Part shown: in pieces, positions 18,107 to 27,010 of the stretch | Layout: each line of letters begins with the position of its first letter | How positions within the stretch are numbered: the first letter of the stretch is position 1 | Origin: Streptomyces bungoensis | GTDB taxonomy: Bacteria; Actinomycetota; Actinomycetes; Streptomycetales; Streptomycetaceae | DNA length: 64,000 nt | Assembly: GCF_001514215.1 (NCBI RefSeq) | Contig: NZ_KQ948851.1 | Location: 240,636-304,635, forward strand | Reading direction: 5' to 3' | Program-made: the position numbers and the translations under genes | Notes under the pieces: generated by a model | What the model was told of the DNA's origin: nothing | What the model saw: only the letters and a program-made list of their open reading frames with translations | Database searches by the model: none

Positions 18107-18877
18107 TCAGCGTGCGGCCGACGGCGGCGGGGTGGAGGCGGCGGGCGGCAGCGGGTACGTCGCGGACGGCGAGGGCTCGACCGGGACCGCGGCGGACGGG
18201 TCGACCGACGGGGGGTCCGGCACGGCGGAGGGGGAGGCGGCCAGGTCCCGGGCCAGCGCGGAGAAGTCGACGTACCCGGTCGCCTCCAGGACCTTGATGT
18301 GGTCCAGCACGGTGGTGTTCGCGTCGTCGGCCAGATCGCGGACCAGCGCGTTCTGGGTGCCGGCGCGGACCTGGGCGACCAGCGAGAACACGCGGCCGTG
18401 GGCGAGCCGCAGGATGCCCGCGAACCGGCGGTCGAACTCCTGGCCCCGCGCCGCCCGCAGGGTGGCCAGCCACTGCTTCTGCTGGGCGTTGGGCTCGTTG
18501 GGCAGGGGCACGCCCAGCTGCGTGGCGACGGTGCGGTCGTGGGAGTCGAGGGAGGTGTGTCCGTCGACGAGATGGCGGCCCGCGTCCCGTACGGCCTGGG
18601 TGGTGCCCTTCCGCTCCGCCATCTCCCCCGCCGGGAGCTCCCACAGGCCGGCCAGCCGCACCTTGGTGACGAAGTCCCGGTCCTGTGCGGACAGCGGGCC
18701 GTACGGGGTCGTCACGGTCTGCGCGCTGAGCAGGCTCGCGCTCGCCGCGTCGGCCGGCCGGTCGGCGTAGGACAGGATCGGGAAGAGCAGCGCCGCGGCT
18801 GTCGCCGCGAGGCCCGCGATGATCAGTCCGGTGCCGTTGAACATGCCTCGGCCCTTGACGGGGGGTCGCGGTCGCAT
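18107..18877 (-). CDS. DUF4142 family exported/membrane protein
   Basis: 256 residues. The ATG at 18877 is chosen for the AGGAGG six bases upstream. A basic N-terminus and one hydrophobic helix (about 12-38) anchor or export the protein. The DUF4142 helical domain follows (LSAQDRDFVTKVRLAGLWELPAGEMAE, HLVDGHTSLDSHDRTVATQLGVPLP), a ferritin-like four-helix fold with several His residues (VDGHTSLDSHD). The last 50 residues are Pro/Ser/Ala-rich and disordered. The role is unknown. It sits between the MNIO and TIGR04222 genes in the same direction. Confidence 0.85.
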   Translation of the reverse strand: MRPRPPVKGRGMFNGTGLIIAGLAATAAALLFPILSYADRPADAASASLLSAQTVTTPYGPLSAQDRDFVTKVRLAGLWELPAGEMAERKGTTQAVRDAGRHLVDGHTSLDSHDRTVATQLGVPLPNEPNAQQKQWLATLRAARGQEFDRRFAGILRLAHGRVFSLVAQVRAGTQNALVRDLADDANTTVLDHIKVLEATGYVDFSALARDLAASPSAVPDPPSVDPSAAVPVEPSPSATYPLPPAASTPPPSAAR

Positions 18878-18959
18878 GGTGCCTCCTGCGCGCACCGGGG
18901 CTTCGGGTGCGGGCTTGGCATATTACTGGGGGCGCCGTGCCGTCGTTCCCCCCGGCCGG

Positions 18960-20267
18960 TCAGGCTCTGCCGATCAGGACGCGGGCCCGGGCCCGCAGGC
19001 CGGGGGAGCGGGGGGCCGGTCCCGAGCGGTCGAGCCACCAGGTGCGCAGCTGCCTGCGGGCCCGGGCGCCGGCCGGCCGGCCGAGCTTGAGGAGGTGGCC
19101 GGCGAAGTCCAGGGCGTCGCGGCGGTACCCGTCGGTCATCGGGCGGGTGCGCGCGTACGCGAGGAACGCCTCCCGGTAACCCTCGCCGAGGATCACCGGC
19201 AGCTCGGGCGCCACCTTGGCCACCACGCTCGCCCGCTTGGCGGCCAGCGCCCGGGCCTGCACGCCCATCCGGACCCGGTCGAACCCTTCCGGCACCGGCG
19301 TCCCGGCCACCAGGCAGGACAGCGCGGCGGCCTGGGCGACCGCGACGCGCTGCCGGGCGCCGGGCCGGGCGGGGGCGGCGCTGTCGGCGGGGCCGGCCGT
19401 GCCGGCCGCCGTCCCCGTCGCCGTACCGCCGTCGCCGGGCGGCCGTCCCGCCGCGACGGCCGCCCGGATCTCGTCCAGCTCGCGCTCCAGCTCGGCGGGC
19501 CCGGGGAAGTTCTCGTCCCGTTCCAGCAGCACGCCGGGCGGCGCCACGCGGGACGCCAGGCCGGTCAGGACGTCCAGGACGGGGCGCGGGACGGGGTGCG
19601 CGTGGCTGTCGTGCCAGACGCCGTCCCGCTCGAAGCCGCCGGCGACATGGACGTAGGCGAGCGCTTCCAGCGGCAGCCCGGCCAGCGCCTCGGCCGGGTC
19701 CTCGCCCCGGTTGACGTGGTTGGTGTGCAGGTTGGCCACGTCGACGAGCAGCCGCACCCCGGTCCGCTCGACCAGCTCGGACAGGAACTGAGCCTCGGTC
19801 AGCTCCTCACCCGGCCAGGAGAACAGCGCGGCGATGTTCTCCAGGGCCAGCGGCACCGGCAGCGCCCGCTGGGCGATCCGGACGTTCTCGCAGAGCACCT
19901 CGAGCGCGTCCCGGGTGCGCGGCACCGGCAGCAGGTGGCCGGCCTCCAGGCGCGGCGAGGCGGTGAGGGCGCCGCCCGCCCGGACGAACGCGACGTGCTC
20001 CGTGACCAGCGGTGCCCCGAGCGCCTCCACCCGCTCGGCGAGCGCCGCCAGCCGCCCCTCGTCGGGCCGCTCCGCGCCGCCGAGGCCGAGCGAGACGCCG
20101 TGCGGGATCACGGTCACCCCGCGCTCGCGCAGCCGCAGCAGCGACTCGGGCAGGTGTCCCGGGCACACGTTCTCCGCCACGACCTCCACCCAGTCGATCC
20201 CCGGCATGCCCTCCACGGCGTCCGCGATCTCCGGCCGCCAGCCGATCCCCGTCCCCAGTCGCCGCAT
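18960..20267 (-). CDS. DUF692 (MNIO) protein with a C-terminal helical domain
   Basis: 435 residues. The first 270 are a TIM-barrel of the DUF692 family, multinuclear non-haem iron-dependent oxidases. Candidate metal ligands are visible at the expected places: H56, E90/H91, E143/N144, D176, N179, H181, H207, D220, H222 and E249. A 35-residue Gly/Ala linker leads to a helical C-terminal domain (about 305-435, [16 protein letters not shown] onward) that is known from Streptomyces DUF692 proteins. Characterised MNIOs modify Cys, Asp or Asn residues of peptides using O2. The ATG at 20267 follows a strong GGGGGTGGAG. The TIM-barrel spans the normal length and no ligand appears missing. Confidence 0.9.
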   Translation of the reverse strand: MRRLGTGIGWRPEIADAVEGMPGIDWVEVVAENVCPGHLPESLLRLRERGVTVIPHGVSLGLGGAERPDEGRLAALAERVEALGAPLVTEHVAFVRAGGALTASPRLEAGHLLPVPRTRDALEVLCENVRIAQRALPVPLALENIAALFSWPGEELTEAQFLSELVERTGVRLLVDVANLHTNHVNRGEDPAEALAGLPLEALAYVHVAGGFERDGVWHDSHAHPVPRPVLDVLTGLASRVAPPGVLLERDENFPGPAELERELDEIRAAVAAGRPPGDGGTATGTAAGTAGPADSAAPARPGARQRVAVAQAAALSCLVAGTPVPEGFDRVRMGVQARALAAKRASVVAKVAPELPVILGEGYREAFLAYARTRPMTDGYRRDALDFAGHLLKLGRPAGARARRQLRTWWLDRSGPAPRSPGLRARARVLIGRA

Positions 20268-20273
20268 GACTCC

Positions 20274-20297
20274 ACCCCCTCCTCGAATGAGGGGGGT
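20274..20297 (-). promoter_or_regulatory. hairpin covering the DUF692 gene ribosome binding site
   Basis: On the transcript, ACCCCCCTC pairs with GAGGGGGT across a 7-nt loop (one bulged C). The right arm is the G-rich part of the Shine-Dalgarno region (GAGGGGGTGGAG) that precedes the ATG at 20267. The hairpin would mask the ribosome binding site unless opened. Confidence 0.5.
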
Positions 20298-20414
20298 ATG
20301 GCCCCGGCGGCCCGCCGCGAACCGTCCCGGTGCGGCGTTCAGAGCAACATTTGAGCTTCGCCCGGGTGCGCATCCGGGCAGGCGCACGGGCAACTCCTGG
20401 CAGGATGCCTGCTC

Positions 20415-21233
20415 ATGGGGTCTGGAAGCTGGGGCAGGCATGCGGTCGAGTCGACCGGCGGGCGGGTGGTCAAGCGGTTCCCGCACGGGGACGGTGGCCG
20501 CGCCGCGCGTGAGTGGCGGGCCCTGACCTTGCTGGCCCGGCATGCTCCCGGGCTGGCCCCCGAGCCGCTTCAGGCCGGTCTCGCGGCGTCCGAGCCGGTC
20601 GTGGTCATGTCCCGGCTCGACGGGAAGCCCCTGCGGGGAGCAGCGCTGAGCGGCGAGCAGATCGACGCCCTGGCCGAGGCGGTGGCCGCCGTGCACGCGG
20701 CGCTGCCGTCCCACGTCCTGGACGGGGTCCCTCTCCGGCCCGGGCACCAGGCCGAGCTCGTCGGGCACCTGCGTGCGTGGGCGGGGACGGCTCGCCCCGC
20801 GGCCGAGGGTCCGGTGCGGCAGGCCATGGACGCAGGTCTGGCCTGGCTGGCCGCATCCGGTCTGGAAGCCGACGGGGCGTGGGGCGTGCCGCCGGTCTTC
20901 GGTCCCGGCGACGGCAATCTCGCGAACTACCTTTGGGACGGCCGCCGGGTCCGGATCGTCGACTTCGAGGAGTCCGGCCGCAGCGACCGCGCCTTCGAGC
21001 TGGCGGAGATCACCGAGCACGTGGGCAGCTGGGTGGACGGCCCGCTGGACGTCCCCGCGTTCCTGGACCGGTTCGACCTCTCGCCCGTGGAGGCGGCCCG
21101 GTTGCGCGAGTGCCGCCGGCTGGTTGCTCTGGTCTGGTTGTTCCTGCTGGCGGCCGACGACCCGGACCACCCCGGGAATCCGCCGGGAACCGCGGAGAGG
21201 CAGGCCGGCCGGGTGCTGGACCTGCTGGCCTGA
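20415..21233 (+). CDS. aminoglycoside-phosphotransferase-fold kinase-like protein
   Basis: 272 residues. The APH/choline-kinase fold is recognisable: [23 protein letters not shown] supplies the ATP-site Lys and alpha-C Glu, [14 protein letters not shown] is the catalytic loop, and [10 protein letters not shown] carries the metal-binding Asp. The usual catalytic HxDxxxxN reads GDGNLAN, so the Asp and Asn are kept but the leading His is not. The substrate is unknown; it is not an obvious resistance gene. It is divergent from the DUF692 gene and 163 nt upstream of a Ser/Thr kinase gene. Confidence 0.8.
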   Translation: MGSGSWGRHAVESTGGRVVKRFPHGDGGRAAREWRALTLLARHAPGLAPEPLQAGLAASEPVVVMSRLDGKPLRGAALSGEQIDALAEAVAAVHAALPSHVLDGVPLRPGHQAELVGHLRAWAGTARPAAEGPVRQAMDAGLAWLAASGLEADGAWGVPPVFGPGDGNLANYLWDGRRVRIVDFEESGRSDRAFELAEITEHVGSWVDGPLDVPAFLDRFDLSPVEAARLRECRRLVALVWLFLLAADDPDHPGNPPGTAERQAGRVLDLLA

Positions 21234-21396
21234 GGGCGTGGGCCGACAGCGCGGACCGGGCGGCCCCGGGGACGCGGCCGAGCCCCGATTCATCCGGGCA
21301 CCGACTCGAACGGATGCCTGGCGCGGGCTCGGGTACCCGGCTTCGAGTACGGCCCCTGGCCGAGTCCGGTACGAGGTGACAGCAACGGAGATGTAG

Positions 21397-22824
21397 ATGA
21401 AGGCCCCGCGATCAGCAGCCCCGCCGGCTCCCGCGCAAGCTTCAGCGGATCCGCTGTCCGCTCATGTCCTCGCCGGCCGCTACCGGTTGGGCGCGCGGAT
21501 CGGCTCGGGAGGCATGGCCGACGTCTACGACGGGGTCGACACGCGGCTTCGGCGGCCCGTCGCCGTCAAGGTCTTCCGGCCGGGGCCCGACGCGCACTGC
21601 GAGGACCGGCTCGCCGCGGAGGCCGTGCTGCTCGCGCGTCTGCAGCACCCCGGCCTGGTCACCGTCTACGACGTCGGCCGGTACGAGGACCGCACCTACC
21701 TGGTCATGCAGCTGGTCGACGGGCCCACGCTGCGCAGCCTCCTGGCGGGCGGAACGCTGCCCGAGCGGCGCGTGGCCGAACTGGGCGCCGCCCTCGCCGG
21801 GGCGCTCGCGCACGTCCACCGGGCCGGCATCGTGCACCGCGACGTCAAGCCGTCGAACGTCCTCGTCGACCCGGCCGGCGCCCCCCATCTGGCCGACTTC
21901 GGCATCGCCCGGGTGGCGAACACCACCGTCCACACGGCACCTGACGTGCTGATAGGCACCGCCGCCTATCTGGCGCCCGAGCAGGTCGAGGGCGGGCGGG
22001 TCGGGCCGGCCGCCGACGTCTACGCGCTCGGCCTGGTGCTGCTGGAGTGCCTGAAGGGGGAACTGGAGTACCAGGGCACCGCGGTGGAAGTGGCGGTCGC
22101 CCGGCTCCACCGCCCGCCCACGGTCCCGGCGTGGCTGTCCCCGGACCTGGCGGCCCTGCTCGGGGCCATGACCGCCCGGGATCCCGAGGCGCGCCCGGAC
22201 GCCGGGCAGTGTGCGAGGGAGCTTGCCCGCCTGTGCTCCGCGGACGGCGCGCACGCGCTGCAGCAGCTCCCGGCACCCGCCGAAGCCCGCGTTCCGCGCG
22301 CCCGTGCCGCTCGTCATGAGGCGGACGACCCCGTACGGACGCAGGAGGCGCCGGCCGCCCGGACCGGCGTCCCGGGCAACGCCCGCCCGAGCCGTCGCCT
22401 GGCCGTCGGCACCGCCCTGGCCGCGCTCTCCGTGGCCCTGGGCACGACCCTGGCCGTGGCCCCGCGCACCAGCGGAGCCGGCGACGACCGCGCCGCCGCG
22501 CCCTCGTCCCCGGCGGCCACCGGCAGCAGGCCCGGTACGGTCTCGCCGGTCCGGCCCCTGCGGGCTCAGCCCTCCTCCGGGACCGTCGACGTGTCGGATC
22601 CGGCGGCCGGGTCGAGCGGCTCCCACGCGGAGCCCGCCGTCCAGCGCGTGAACTCTCCTGGCACGCCGGACTCCACGTATCGGGCACCGGCCGGACGCCA
22701 CGGCGCCGAGCACCGCAAGCCGTCCCCGCACCGCCCCGCCGGCACGGACGGCCGCCCGCGTCACGCCGCCCCCCACGGAGGCCCGCACCACGGCGCTCCG
22801 CAGAAGGGGAAGGGCCACGGCTGA
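21397..22824 (+). CDS. transmembrane Ser/Thr protein kinase (PknB-like)
   Basis: 475 residues. The kinase domain is at about 27-280: Gly loop GSGGM (36-40), Lys58 (VAVKVF), HRDVKPSN with D149, K151 and N154, DFG with D167, then [10 protein letters not shown]. All catalytic residues are present. A single transmembrane helix (about 335-356) is followed by a 120-residue extracellular tail rich in Pro, His, Gly and Ser with no PASTA repeats, so ligand sensing is not evident. The ATG at 21397 has GGAG upstream. No target or partner gene is adjacent. Confidence 0.93.
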   Translation: MKAPRSAAPPAPAQASADPLSAHVLAGRYRLGARIGSGGMADVYDGVDTRLRRPVAVKVFRPGPDAHCEDRLAAEAVLLARLQHPGLVTVYDVGRYEDRTYLVMQLVDGPTLRSLLAGGTLPERRVAELGAALAGALAHVHRAGIVHRDVKPSNVLVDPAGAPHLADFGIARVANTTVHTAPDVLIGTAAYLAPEQVEGGRVGPAADVYALGLVLLECLKGELEYQGTAVEVAVARLHRPPTVPAWLSPDLAALLGAMTARDPEARPDAGQCARELARLCSADGAHALQQLPAPAEARVPRARAARHEADDPVRTQEAPAARTGVPGNARPSRRLAVGTALAALSVALGTTLAVAPRTSGAGDDRAAAPSSPAATGSRPGTVSPVRPLRAQPSSGTVDVSDPAAGSSGSHAEPAVQRVNSPGTPDSTYRAPAGRHGAEHRKPSPHRPAGTDGRPRHAAPHGGPHHGAPQKGKGHG

Positions 22825-22838
22825 CGGACGGCCGGCGG

Positions 22839-23579
22839 CTACGGGCGCCCCCGACGGGGCAGAGAAGCGAACTGCCCACCGCCCTCCACCGCGACGGTGG
22901 TCCCCGGTGCGATCTCCGTGAAGCCGGCGTCCCGGACCAACGGCAGTCCGGCGCCCGTCAGTTCGGCCCATCGGGCAGGGGCGGCGGTGCGTACGGCGAG
23001 CGGGAAGCCCGCCTTCCGCCAGGCGGTGCGCGCCTCCTCGGACAGTGCCCACCAGGCCAGTTGGGCGCCGTGACCGGCCTGCGCCATGGACTTGCCGGCC
23101 GTCATCGTCAGCCCCGGGTTCAGCCACAGCACCGGCGCGGCCGGGTCGGCGCCGGCGGGCGGCTCGGGGTCGTCCAGCTCCGTGCCGGAGACCTGCAGCC
23201 TGGCCAGGTCCTTGGGCCAGCCGTCCAGCGGGACCGGCGGGAAGACCCGCACCTCCGCGGACCGGCCGGTCACCGTGATCCCGGGCAGCGCCTCGGCGCG
23301 CCGCCACTCGGCGCCGCGCGCCCGCCGCACCACCTTGCGGATCCGGGCGTCCTCCCAGCCGCGCACGGCCTCGGCCCACTCGCCGTCCCCGGCCGACCGC
23401 TCGTCGCCGAGCAGCGTGAGCACGGCTCGGGCGGCGGTCTCCAGTGCGTCGGTGCGGGCGGGCGGAGCGCTCCGCTCGATCCGTACGACGAGCGGCAGAA
23501 CGAACTGCGGTGCCGCGTCGCGCGGGGCGTGCTCGGAGCGGAACGGGCTGTCGGCGGGGGTGGCGGGAACGTGGGTCAC
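22839..23579 (-). CDS. Pth2-type aminoacyl/peptidyl-tRNA hydrolase family protein
   Basis: 246 residues. The C-terminal half carries the Pth2 fingerprint GKSMAQAGHGAQLAWW (about 160-175), where Lys, Gln and His of the family active site are seen, and a final beta-hairpin GTTVAVEGGG. The N-terminal 130 residues are an actinobacterial extension (PQFVLPLVVRIERS, IRKVVRRARGAEWRRAEALPG). Archaeal and eukaryotic Pth2 is about 120 residues, so this is a longer two-part version. The expected reaction is release of peptidyl groups from tRNA. The GTG at 23579 is preferred; the frame remains open upstream. Confidence 0.8.
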   Translation of the reverse strand: MTHVPATPADSPFRSEHAPRDAAPQFVLPLVVRIERSAPPARTDALETAARAVLTLLGDERSAGDGEWAEAVRGWEDARIRKVVRRARGAEWRRAEALPGITVTGRSAEVRVFPPVPLDGWPKDLARLQVSGTELDDPEPPAGADPAAPVLWLNPGLTMTAGKSMAQAGHGAQLAWWALSEEARTAWRKAGFPLAVRTAAPARWAELTGAGLPLVRDAGFTEIAPGTTVAVEGGGQFASLPRRGRP

Positions 23580-23634
23580 GGAAGTCAACCCTACGAGCCG
23601 CCGCCGGGACCCCGGTAGGCCGGTCCGGCGCCGC

Positions 23635-23826
23635 TCACCCCGAGCACGCCGTGCGCTGGGCCTCCTGCCACTCGCACACCGGGCACAGGGTGACGCCCTT
23701 GTACGACTCCGGGTATTCCGTGGGCTCACGGCACAGCACACACTCGGCGTACGGCGGCCCGTCGGCCTTCGGGGGCCGGGCCGCGTCGACGATCATGCAG
23801 TAGTCCTCGTCGTCCTTCTCCGTCAT
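23635..23826 (-). CDS. small zinc-ribbon-like protein
   Basis: 63 residues. Two CxxC pairs (CVLC at 29-32 and CPVC at 48-51) spaced 16 residues apart form a probable zinc ribbon; C10 and the C-terminal ACSG add two more Cys. GAAGG lies before the ATG at 23826. It lies between the Pth2 and deacetylase genes in the same direction (55 and 19 nt gaps). The function is unknown. The protein is small enough to be missed by standard gene finders but has good coding character. Confidence 0.75.
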   Translation of the reverse strand: MTEKDDEDYCMIVDAARPPKADGPPYAECVLCREPTEYPESYKGVTLCPVCEWQEAQRTACSG

Positions 23827-23845
23827 GCCTTCAGCGTAGGACCGT

Positions 23846-24694
23846 TCAGCGACGGCCGTTCGTCTCCGCGATCAGCTCGGACACCTTCGCGAAGCGGTAG
23901 CCCCGCTTGCGCAGTTCCGGCACGACCGCGCGGACGACCCGCTCCGTCGTCGGGGCGGCGCTGCGGGTGCAGTGCATGACGACCACCGAGCCCGGCTTCA
24001 CCCCGTTCAGCACCTGTTCGACGACGGCGTCGGCGTCCGTGGCGAAGGCGTCGCCGCTGATCACGTCCCACTGGACGGCGGTGACCCCGACGCCCTGCAG
24101 CGCGCGCAGCGCCTGCCGGTCGTAGCAGCCGCCGGGGAAGCGGAAGTACGGCAGCGGCCGGGGCACGCCCGCCTGGCGCAGGGCGGCGTAGGCCCGCTCC
24201 ACGTCCTGGCGCATGTGGTCCGCGCCGACCGTCGGCAGGCCGTAGCAGTCGGCGGTGAACGCGTAGTGGCTGTAGGAGTGGTTGGCGACCTCGAACTGCG
24301 GGTCGTGGCCGAGGGAGCGGGCCTGGGCCGGGTACTGCTCGGCCCAGCGGCCGGTCATGAAGATCGTGGCCGGGACCTTCAGCGCGCGCAGCGCGCCGAT
24401 GAGGTCCGGGTTGTCGAAGTGCTCCCCGGCGGCGGCACGGGGCCCCTCGTCGGCGGTCATGTCGGCGTCGAAGGTCAGGGCGACGGTCTTGCCGAGGGTG
24501 CGCGGGCCGTGCTCGAAGACGGGGGTCAGGCCGCCCGGGCCGGGGGCGAGCACGGGCGGCCGGGTGGGGGAGGGGGAGGCGGTGGGCTTGGCGGGGGCGT
24601 GGTGGGCCGGTTCGGGGGCGCCCGACGTACCGCAGGCGGCGAGGGTCGCGGCCAGGGCGCAGGCGGCGGCGATACGGCGTACTGGTGGGATCAC
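23846..24694 (-). CDS. polysaccharide deacetylase (NodB family) lipoprotein
   Basis: 282 residues. Signal peptide with lipobox ATLAAC (C21), then a Pro/Ala linker, then a NodB homology domain: TFDADM with D76 (catalytic) and D78 (metal), HSYSH with metal-binding H139 and H143, RFPGGCYD, and a C-terminal VVMHC that supplies the late His. It should remove N-acetyl groups from peptidoglycan, chitin oligomers or another surface glycan. The GTG at 24694 has no Shine-Dalgarno; TACGTT six bases upstream could be a -10 element for a leaderless transcript. Confidence 0.9.
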   Translation of the reverse strand: MIPPVRRIAAACALAATLAACGTSGAPEPAHHAPAKPTASPSPTRPPVLAPGPGGLTPVFEHGPRTLGKTVALTFDADMTADEGPRAAAGEHFDNPDLIGALRALKVPATIFMTGRWAEQYPAQARSLGHDPQFEVANHSYSHYAFTADCYGLPTVGADHMRQDVERAYAALRQAGVPRPLPYFRFPGGCYDRQALRALQGVGVTAVQWDVISGDAFATDADAVVEQVLNGVKPGSVVVMHCTRSAAPTTERVVRAVVPELRKRGYRFAKVSELIAETNGRR

Positions 24695-24708
24695 CGTACG
24701 AACGTAGG

Positions 24709-24722
24709 ACCAGACGTCCGGT
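24709..24722. promoter_or_regulatory. palindrome upstream of the deacetylase gene
   Basis: ACCAGACGTCCGGT, a 14-bp near-perfect palindrome (ACCRGAC/GTCYGGT), lies 15-28 nt upstream of the start codon at 24694. It is followed by a short direct repeat TGTATG-TC-TGTATG (24723-24736). Its placement over the presumed core promoter suggests an operator. Confidence 0.4.
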
Positions 24723-24789
24723 TGTATGTCTGTATGACTCGTGTCGGGTGGGCACGGTCACCCGCGCGGCGGCGGTCCGTTCCGGGCCG

Positions 24790-26310
24790 TCACAGGTCCC
24801 GCTGCTCCAGCGGCCGCACCGCCGGGCCCTGGATCACGCTGCCGTCCACGTCGAAGCGGGAGCCGTGACAAGGGCACTCCCAGGCGCGTTCGGCCCGGTT
24901 GAAGGCGACCAGGCAGCCCAGGTGGGTGCAGCGGGCCGAGACGGCGTGCAGTTCTCCCTCCTCGTCGCGGTGCACGGCGAGGCGCTCGTGCCCGGCCCGG
25001 ACCACCGCCCCGTCGCCGGGCGCCAGGTCGTCCACGGAGCCCGGCGGCCGCAGCCGGTCGCCGACGAAGTGCCGGGCCACCTCCGCCTGGGTCCTCAGCA
25101 GCGACGGCGCCTCGCGCAGCACCGACTTCAGCCGGCGCGGGTCGTACAGCCCCTGCCACGGACGGGTCTGCCCGGTGATCAGCGCGGTGAGCAGCAGCCC
25201 GGCCATGATGCCGCCGCTCAGCCCCCAGCCGCCGAAGCCGGTCGCGACCCAGGCGTGCCGGGCGCCCGGGTGCAGCGGGCCGACCAGCGGCACGGTGTCG
25301 GTGGACGCGTTGTCCTGCGTGGCCCACGCGTACTCCAGGGCCACCCCGGGGAAGTGCCGCTCGGCCCAGGCGGTGAGCCGGTCGAAGCCCGCGGCCGGGT
25401 CCCCGGTGCCCGGGGTGAAGTGCTCACCCGTGACGACGAGCAGCCGCTGCCCGTCCGCGCCGTACGGCGCGGTGCGCACCGAGCGGGTGTTCTCCTCGGG
25501 CGTGATGTACATGCCCTCCGGGTCCGGTCCCGGGCCGAGCGGACCGGCGACGACCAGCTCCCGGCGCGGGGACAGGCGGGAGAAGAGCAGCGCCCGGTCG
25601 AAGATCGGGTAGTGGGTGGCGACCACGACGTCCCGGGCGGTCACGGTGTGCCCCGCCTCGGTGGCCAGCCGGCACGGCTCGCCCTCGGTCAGGCCGACGA
25701 CGCGGGTCTGCTCGTACACCTGCCCGCCGCGGGCGAGCAGGTCGGCGGTGAGGGCCCGCAGGTACTTCAGCGGATGGAACTGCGCCTGGCCGGTCACCCG
25801 TACCGCCCCCGCCACCGGGAACGGCAGTCCCGTCTCGGTGGTGAAGGAGGCGGGCAGTCCGGCCTCCCGGGCGGCGTCCGCCTCGGCCCGCAGCCCGTCC
25901 GCCCGCTCCGGGTCCCGGACGTAGGTGCAGGCGTCCCGGGTCTCCCACTCGCAGGCGATGCCCAGCTCGGCCACCAGCGCGGCCGCGTGCTCGATCGCCT
26001 CCGTCTGCGATCGCGCGTACAGCCGCGCGCCCTCGGGGCCGCGGGTGCGCCGGAGCCGGTCGTAGACGAGGGTGTGCTGGGCCGTCAGCTTGGCGGTGGT
26101 GTGCCCGGTGACCCCGGCCGCCGCCCGCCCGGCCTCCAGCACCACCACCCGCAGCCCGGACCGGGCCAGCTCGTGGGCGGTGCTCAGCCCGGCCATGCCG
26201 GCGCCGACGACGGCCACGTCGGCGTCGACGTCGCCGCTCAGGACGGGGTGGTCCGGCCCGGGGGCGGTCCGCAGCCAGTACGAATCGGTGACCCGAAGGT
26301 GCTCGCGCAT
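24790..26310 (-). CDS. FAD-dependent oxidoreductase with C-terminal Rieske [2Fe-2S] domain
   Basis: 506 residues. The N-terminal DAO-type flavin domain has DVAVVGAGMAGLSTAHELARSG and GVTGHTTAKLTAQH; the second FAD contact is ATGFGGWGLSGG. From about 405 a Rieske domain follows with CTHLGC and CPCHGSRFD, giving the Cys-His/Cys-His cluster ligands. Such fusions are found in Gram-positive bacteria and are thought to move electrons from a small substrate or thiol to the cluster; the substrate is not known. The ATG at 26310 is the conserved start. No partner gene is coupled to it. Confidence 0.9.
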   Translation of the reverse strand: MREHLRVTDSYWLRTAPGPDHPVLSGDVDADVAVVGAGMAGLSTAHELARSGLRVVVLEAGRAAAGVTGHTTAKLTAQHTLVYDRLRRTRGPEGARLYARSQTEAIEHAAALVAELGIACEWETRDACTYVRDPERADGLRAEADAAREAGLPASFTTETGLPFPVAGAVRVTGQAQFHPLKYLRALTADLLARGGQVYEQTRVVGLTEGEPCRLATEAGHTVTARDVVVATHYPIFDRALLFSRLSPRRELVVAGPLGPGPDPEGMYITPEENTRSVRTAPYGADGQRLLVVTGEHFTPGTGDPAAGFDRLTAWAERHFPGVALEYAWATQDNASTDTVPLVGPLHPGARHAWVATGFGGWGLSGGIMAGLLLTALITGQTRPWQGLYDPRRLKSVLREAPSLLRTQAEVARHFVGDRLRPPGSVDDLAPGDGAVVRAGHERLAVHRDEEGELHAVSARCTHLGCLVAFNRAERAWECPCHGSRFDVDGSVIQGPAVRPLEQRDL

Positions 26311-26455
26311 GCCCGCCGGGTACCCCGCCGCACCCGCCTCACGTCCCGCGGCAGCCGCTCGCGGCACTCCGCCACGCCGAAGTCCGCCTCGCGTACGGGG
26401 CCGCGCAGCGCTCCATGGCCCGCTGGTAGGCGTACTGGCAGGCCGGCCACACCGG

Positions 26456-27001
26456 CTACCTGCCGTAGCGGCCTGTCAGGGACCCGGTGGCGAGGGTGTG
26501 GCCGGCCAGGGCGTGCAGCAGGACCTGCTCGGTGGTGTCGGGGGAGAGGTGCAGGTGGCGGTCGGTGGCGTAGACCGTGAGGACGTAGTGGTGCGGCTCG
26601 TCGCCGCGGGGTGGGCAGGGGCCGCCGTAGCCGGTCTTCTCGAAGCCGTTGCGGCCCTCGGTCGCGCCGCGCGGGTGCGCGCCGGCGGTGAGGCCGGTGG
26701 TGCCCGGGCCCATGTTCCACACCAGCCAGTGCGTGAAGGTGCCGTGCGGCGCGTCGGGGTCCCGCAGGGTGAGGGCCAGTCCGGCGGTGTGCGCGGGCAC
26801 GCCGGCGAACGCGAGCGGCGGGGAGACGCCCTCACCGTCGCAGGTGTACCGGCGCGGGATCGTGCCACCCTGCGGGTACGCCGGACTCGCCACTGTCAGG
26901 TGGGCGGTTCCGGCGGGCGTGGGGGACGAGCCTCCTCCGTCGCCCCCGCACCCCGCTGTGACGGCCATCGCGGCCACGGTCAGCACCCAGCCCTTGCCCA
27001 T
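26456..27001 (-). CDS. YbhB/YbcL family (PEBP/RKIP-like) lipoprotein
   Basis: 181 residues. Signal peptide with lipobox VTAGC (C18), then a phosphatidylethanolamine-binding-protein fold: YTCDGEGVSPPLAF, RDPDAPHGTFTHWLVWNM (the anion-binding His region), YGGPCPP and the final HHYVLTVYA strand. Bacterial members are ligand-binding proteins of uncertain role. It lies 9 nt downstream of the slipin gene, so co-transcription is likely. The 145 nt between this gene and the Rieske gene hold nothing I can support. Confidence 0.9.
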   Translation of the reverse strand: MGKGWVLTVAAMAVTAGCGGDGGGSSPTPAGTAHLTVASPAYPQGGTIPRRYTCDGEGVSPPLAFAGVPAHTAGLALTLRDPDAPHGTFTHWLVWNMGPGTTGLTAGAHPRGATEGRNGFEKTGYGGPCPPRGDEPHHYVLTVYATDRHLHLSPDTTEQVLLHALAGHTLATGSLTGRYGR

Positions 27002-27010
27002 GCGGGCACG

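Noticed and set aside
15490..18297. 935-codon plus-strand open frame opposite the Tap-like and TIGR04222 genes
   Set aside because: Low-complexity antisense shadow with no motif; the minus-strand genes have clear domains and starts.
26311..26455. Possible gene remnant between the PEBP-like and Rieske genes
   Set aside because: Fragments in several frames are too short and none matches a family; I cannot separate remnant from spacer.
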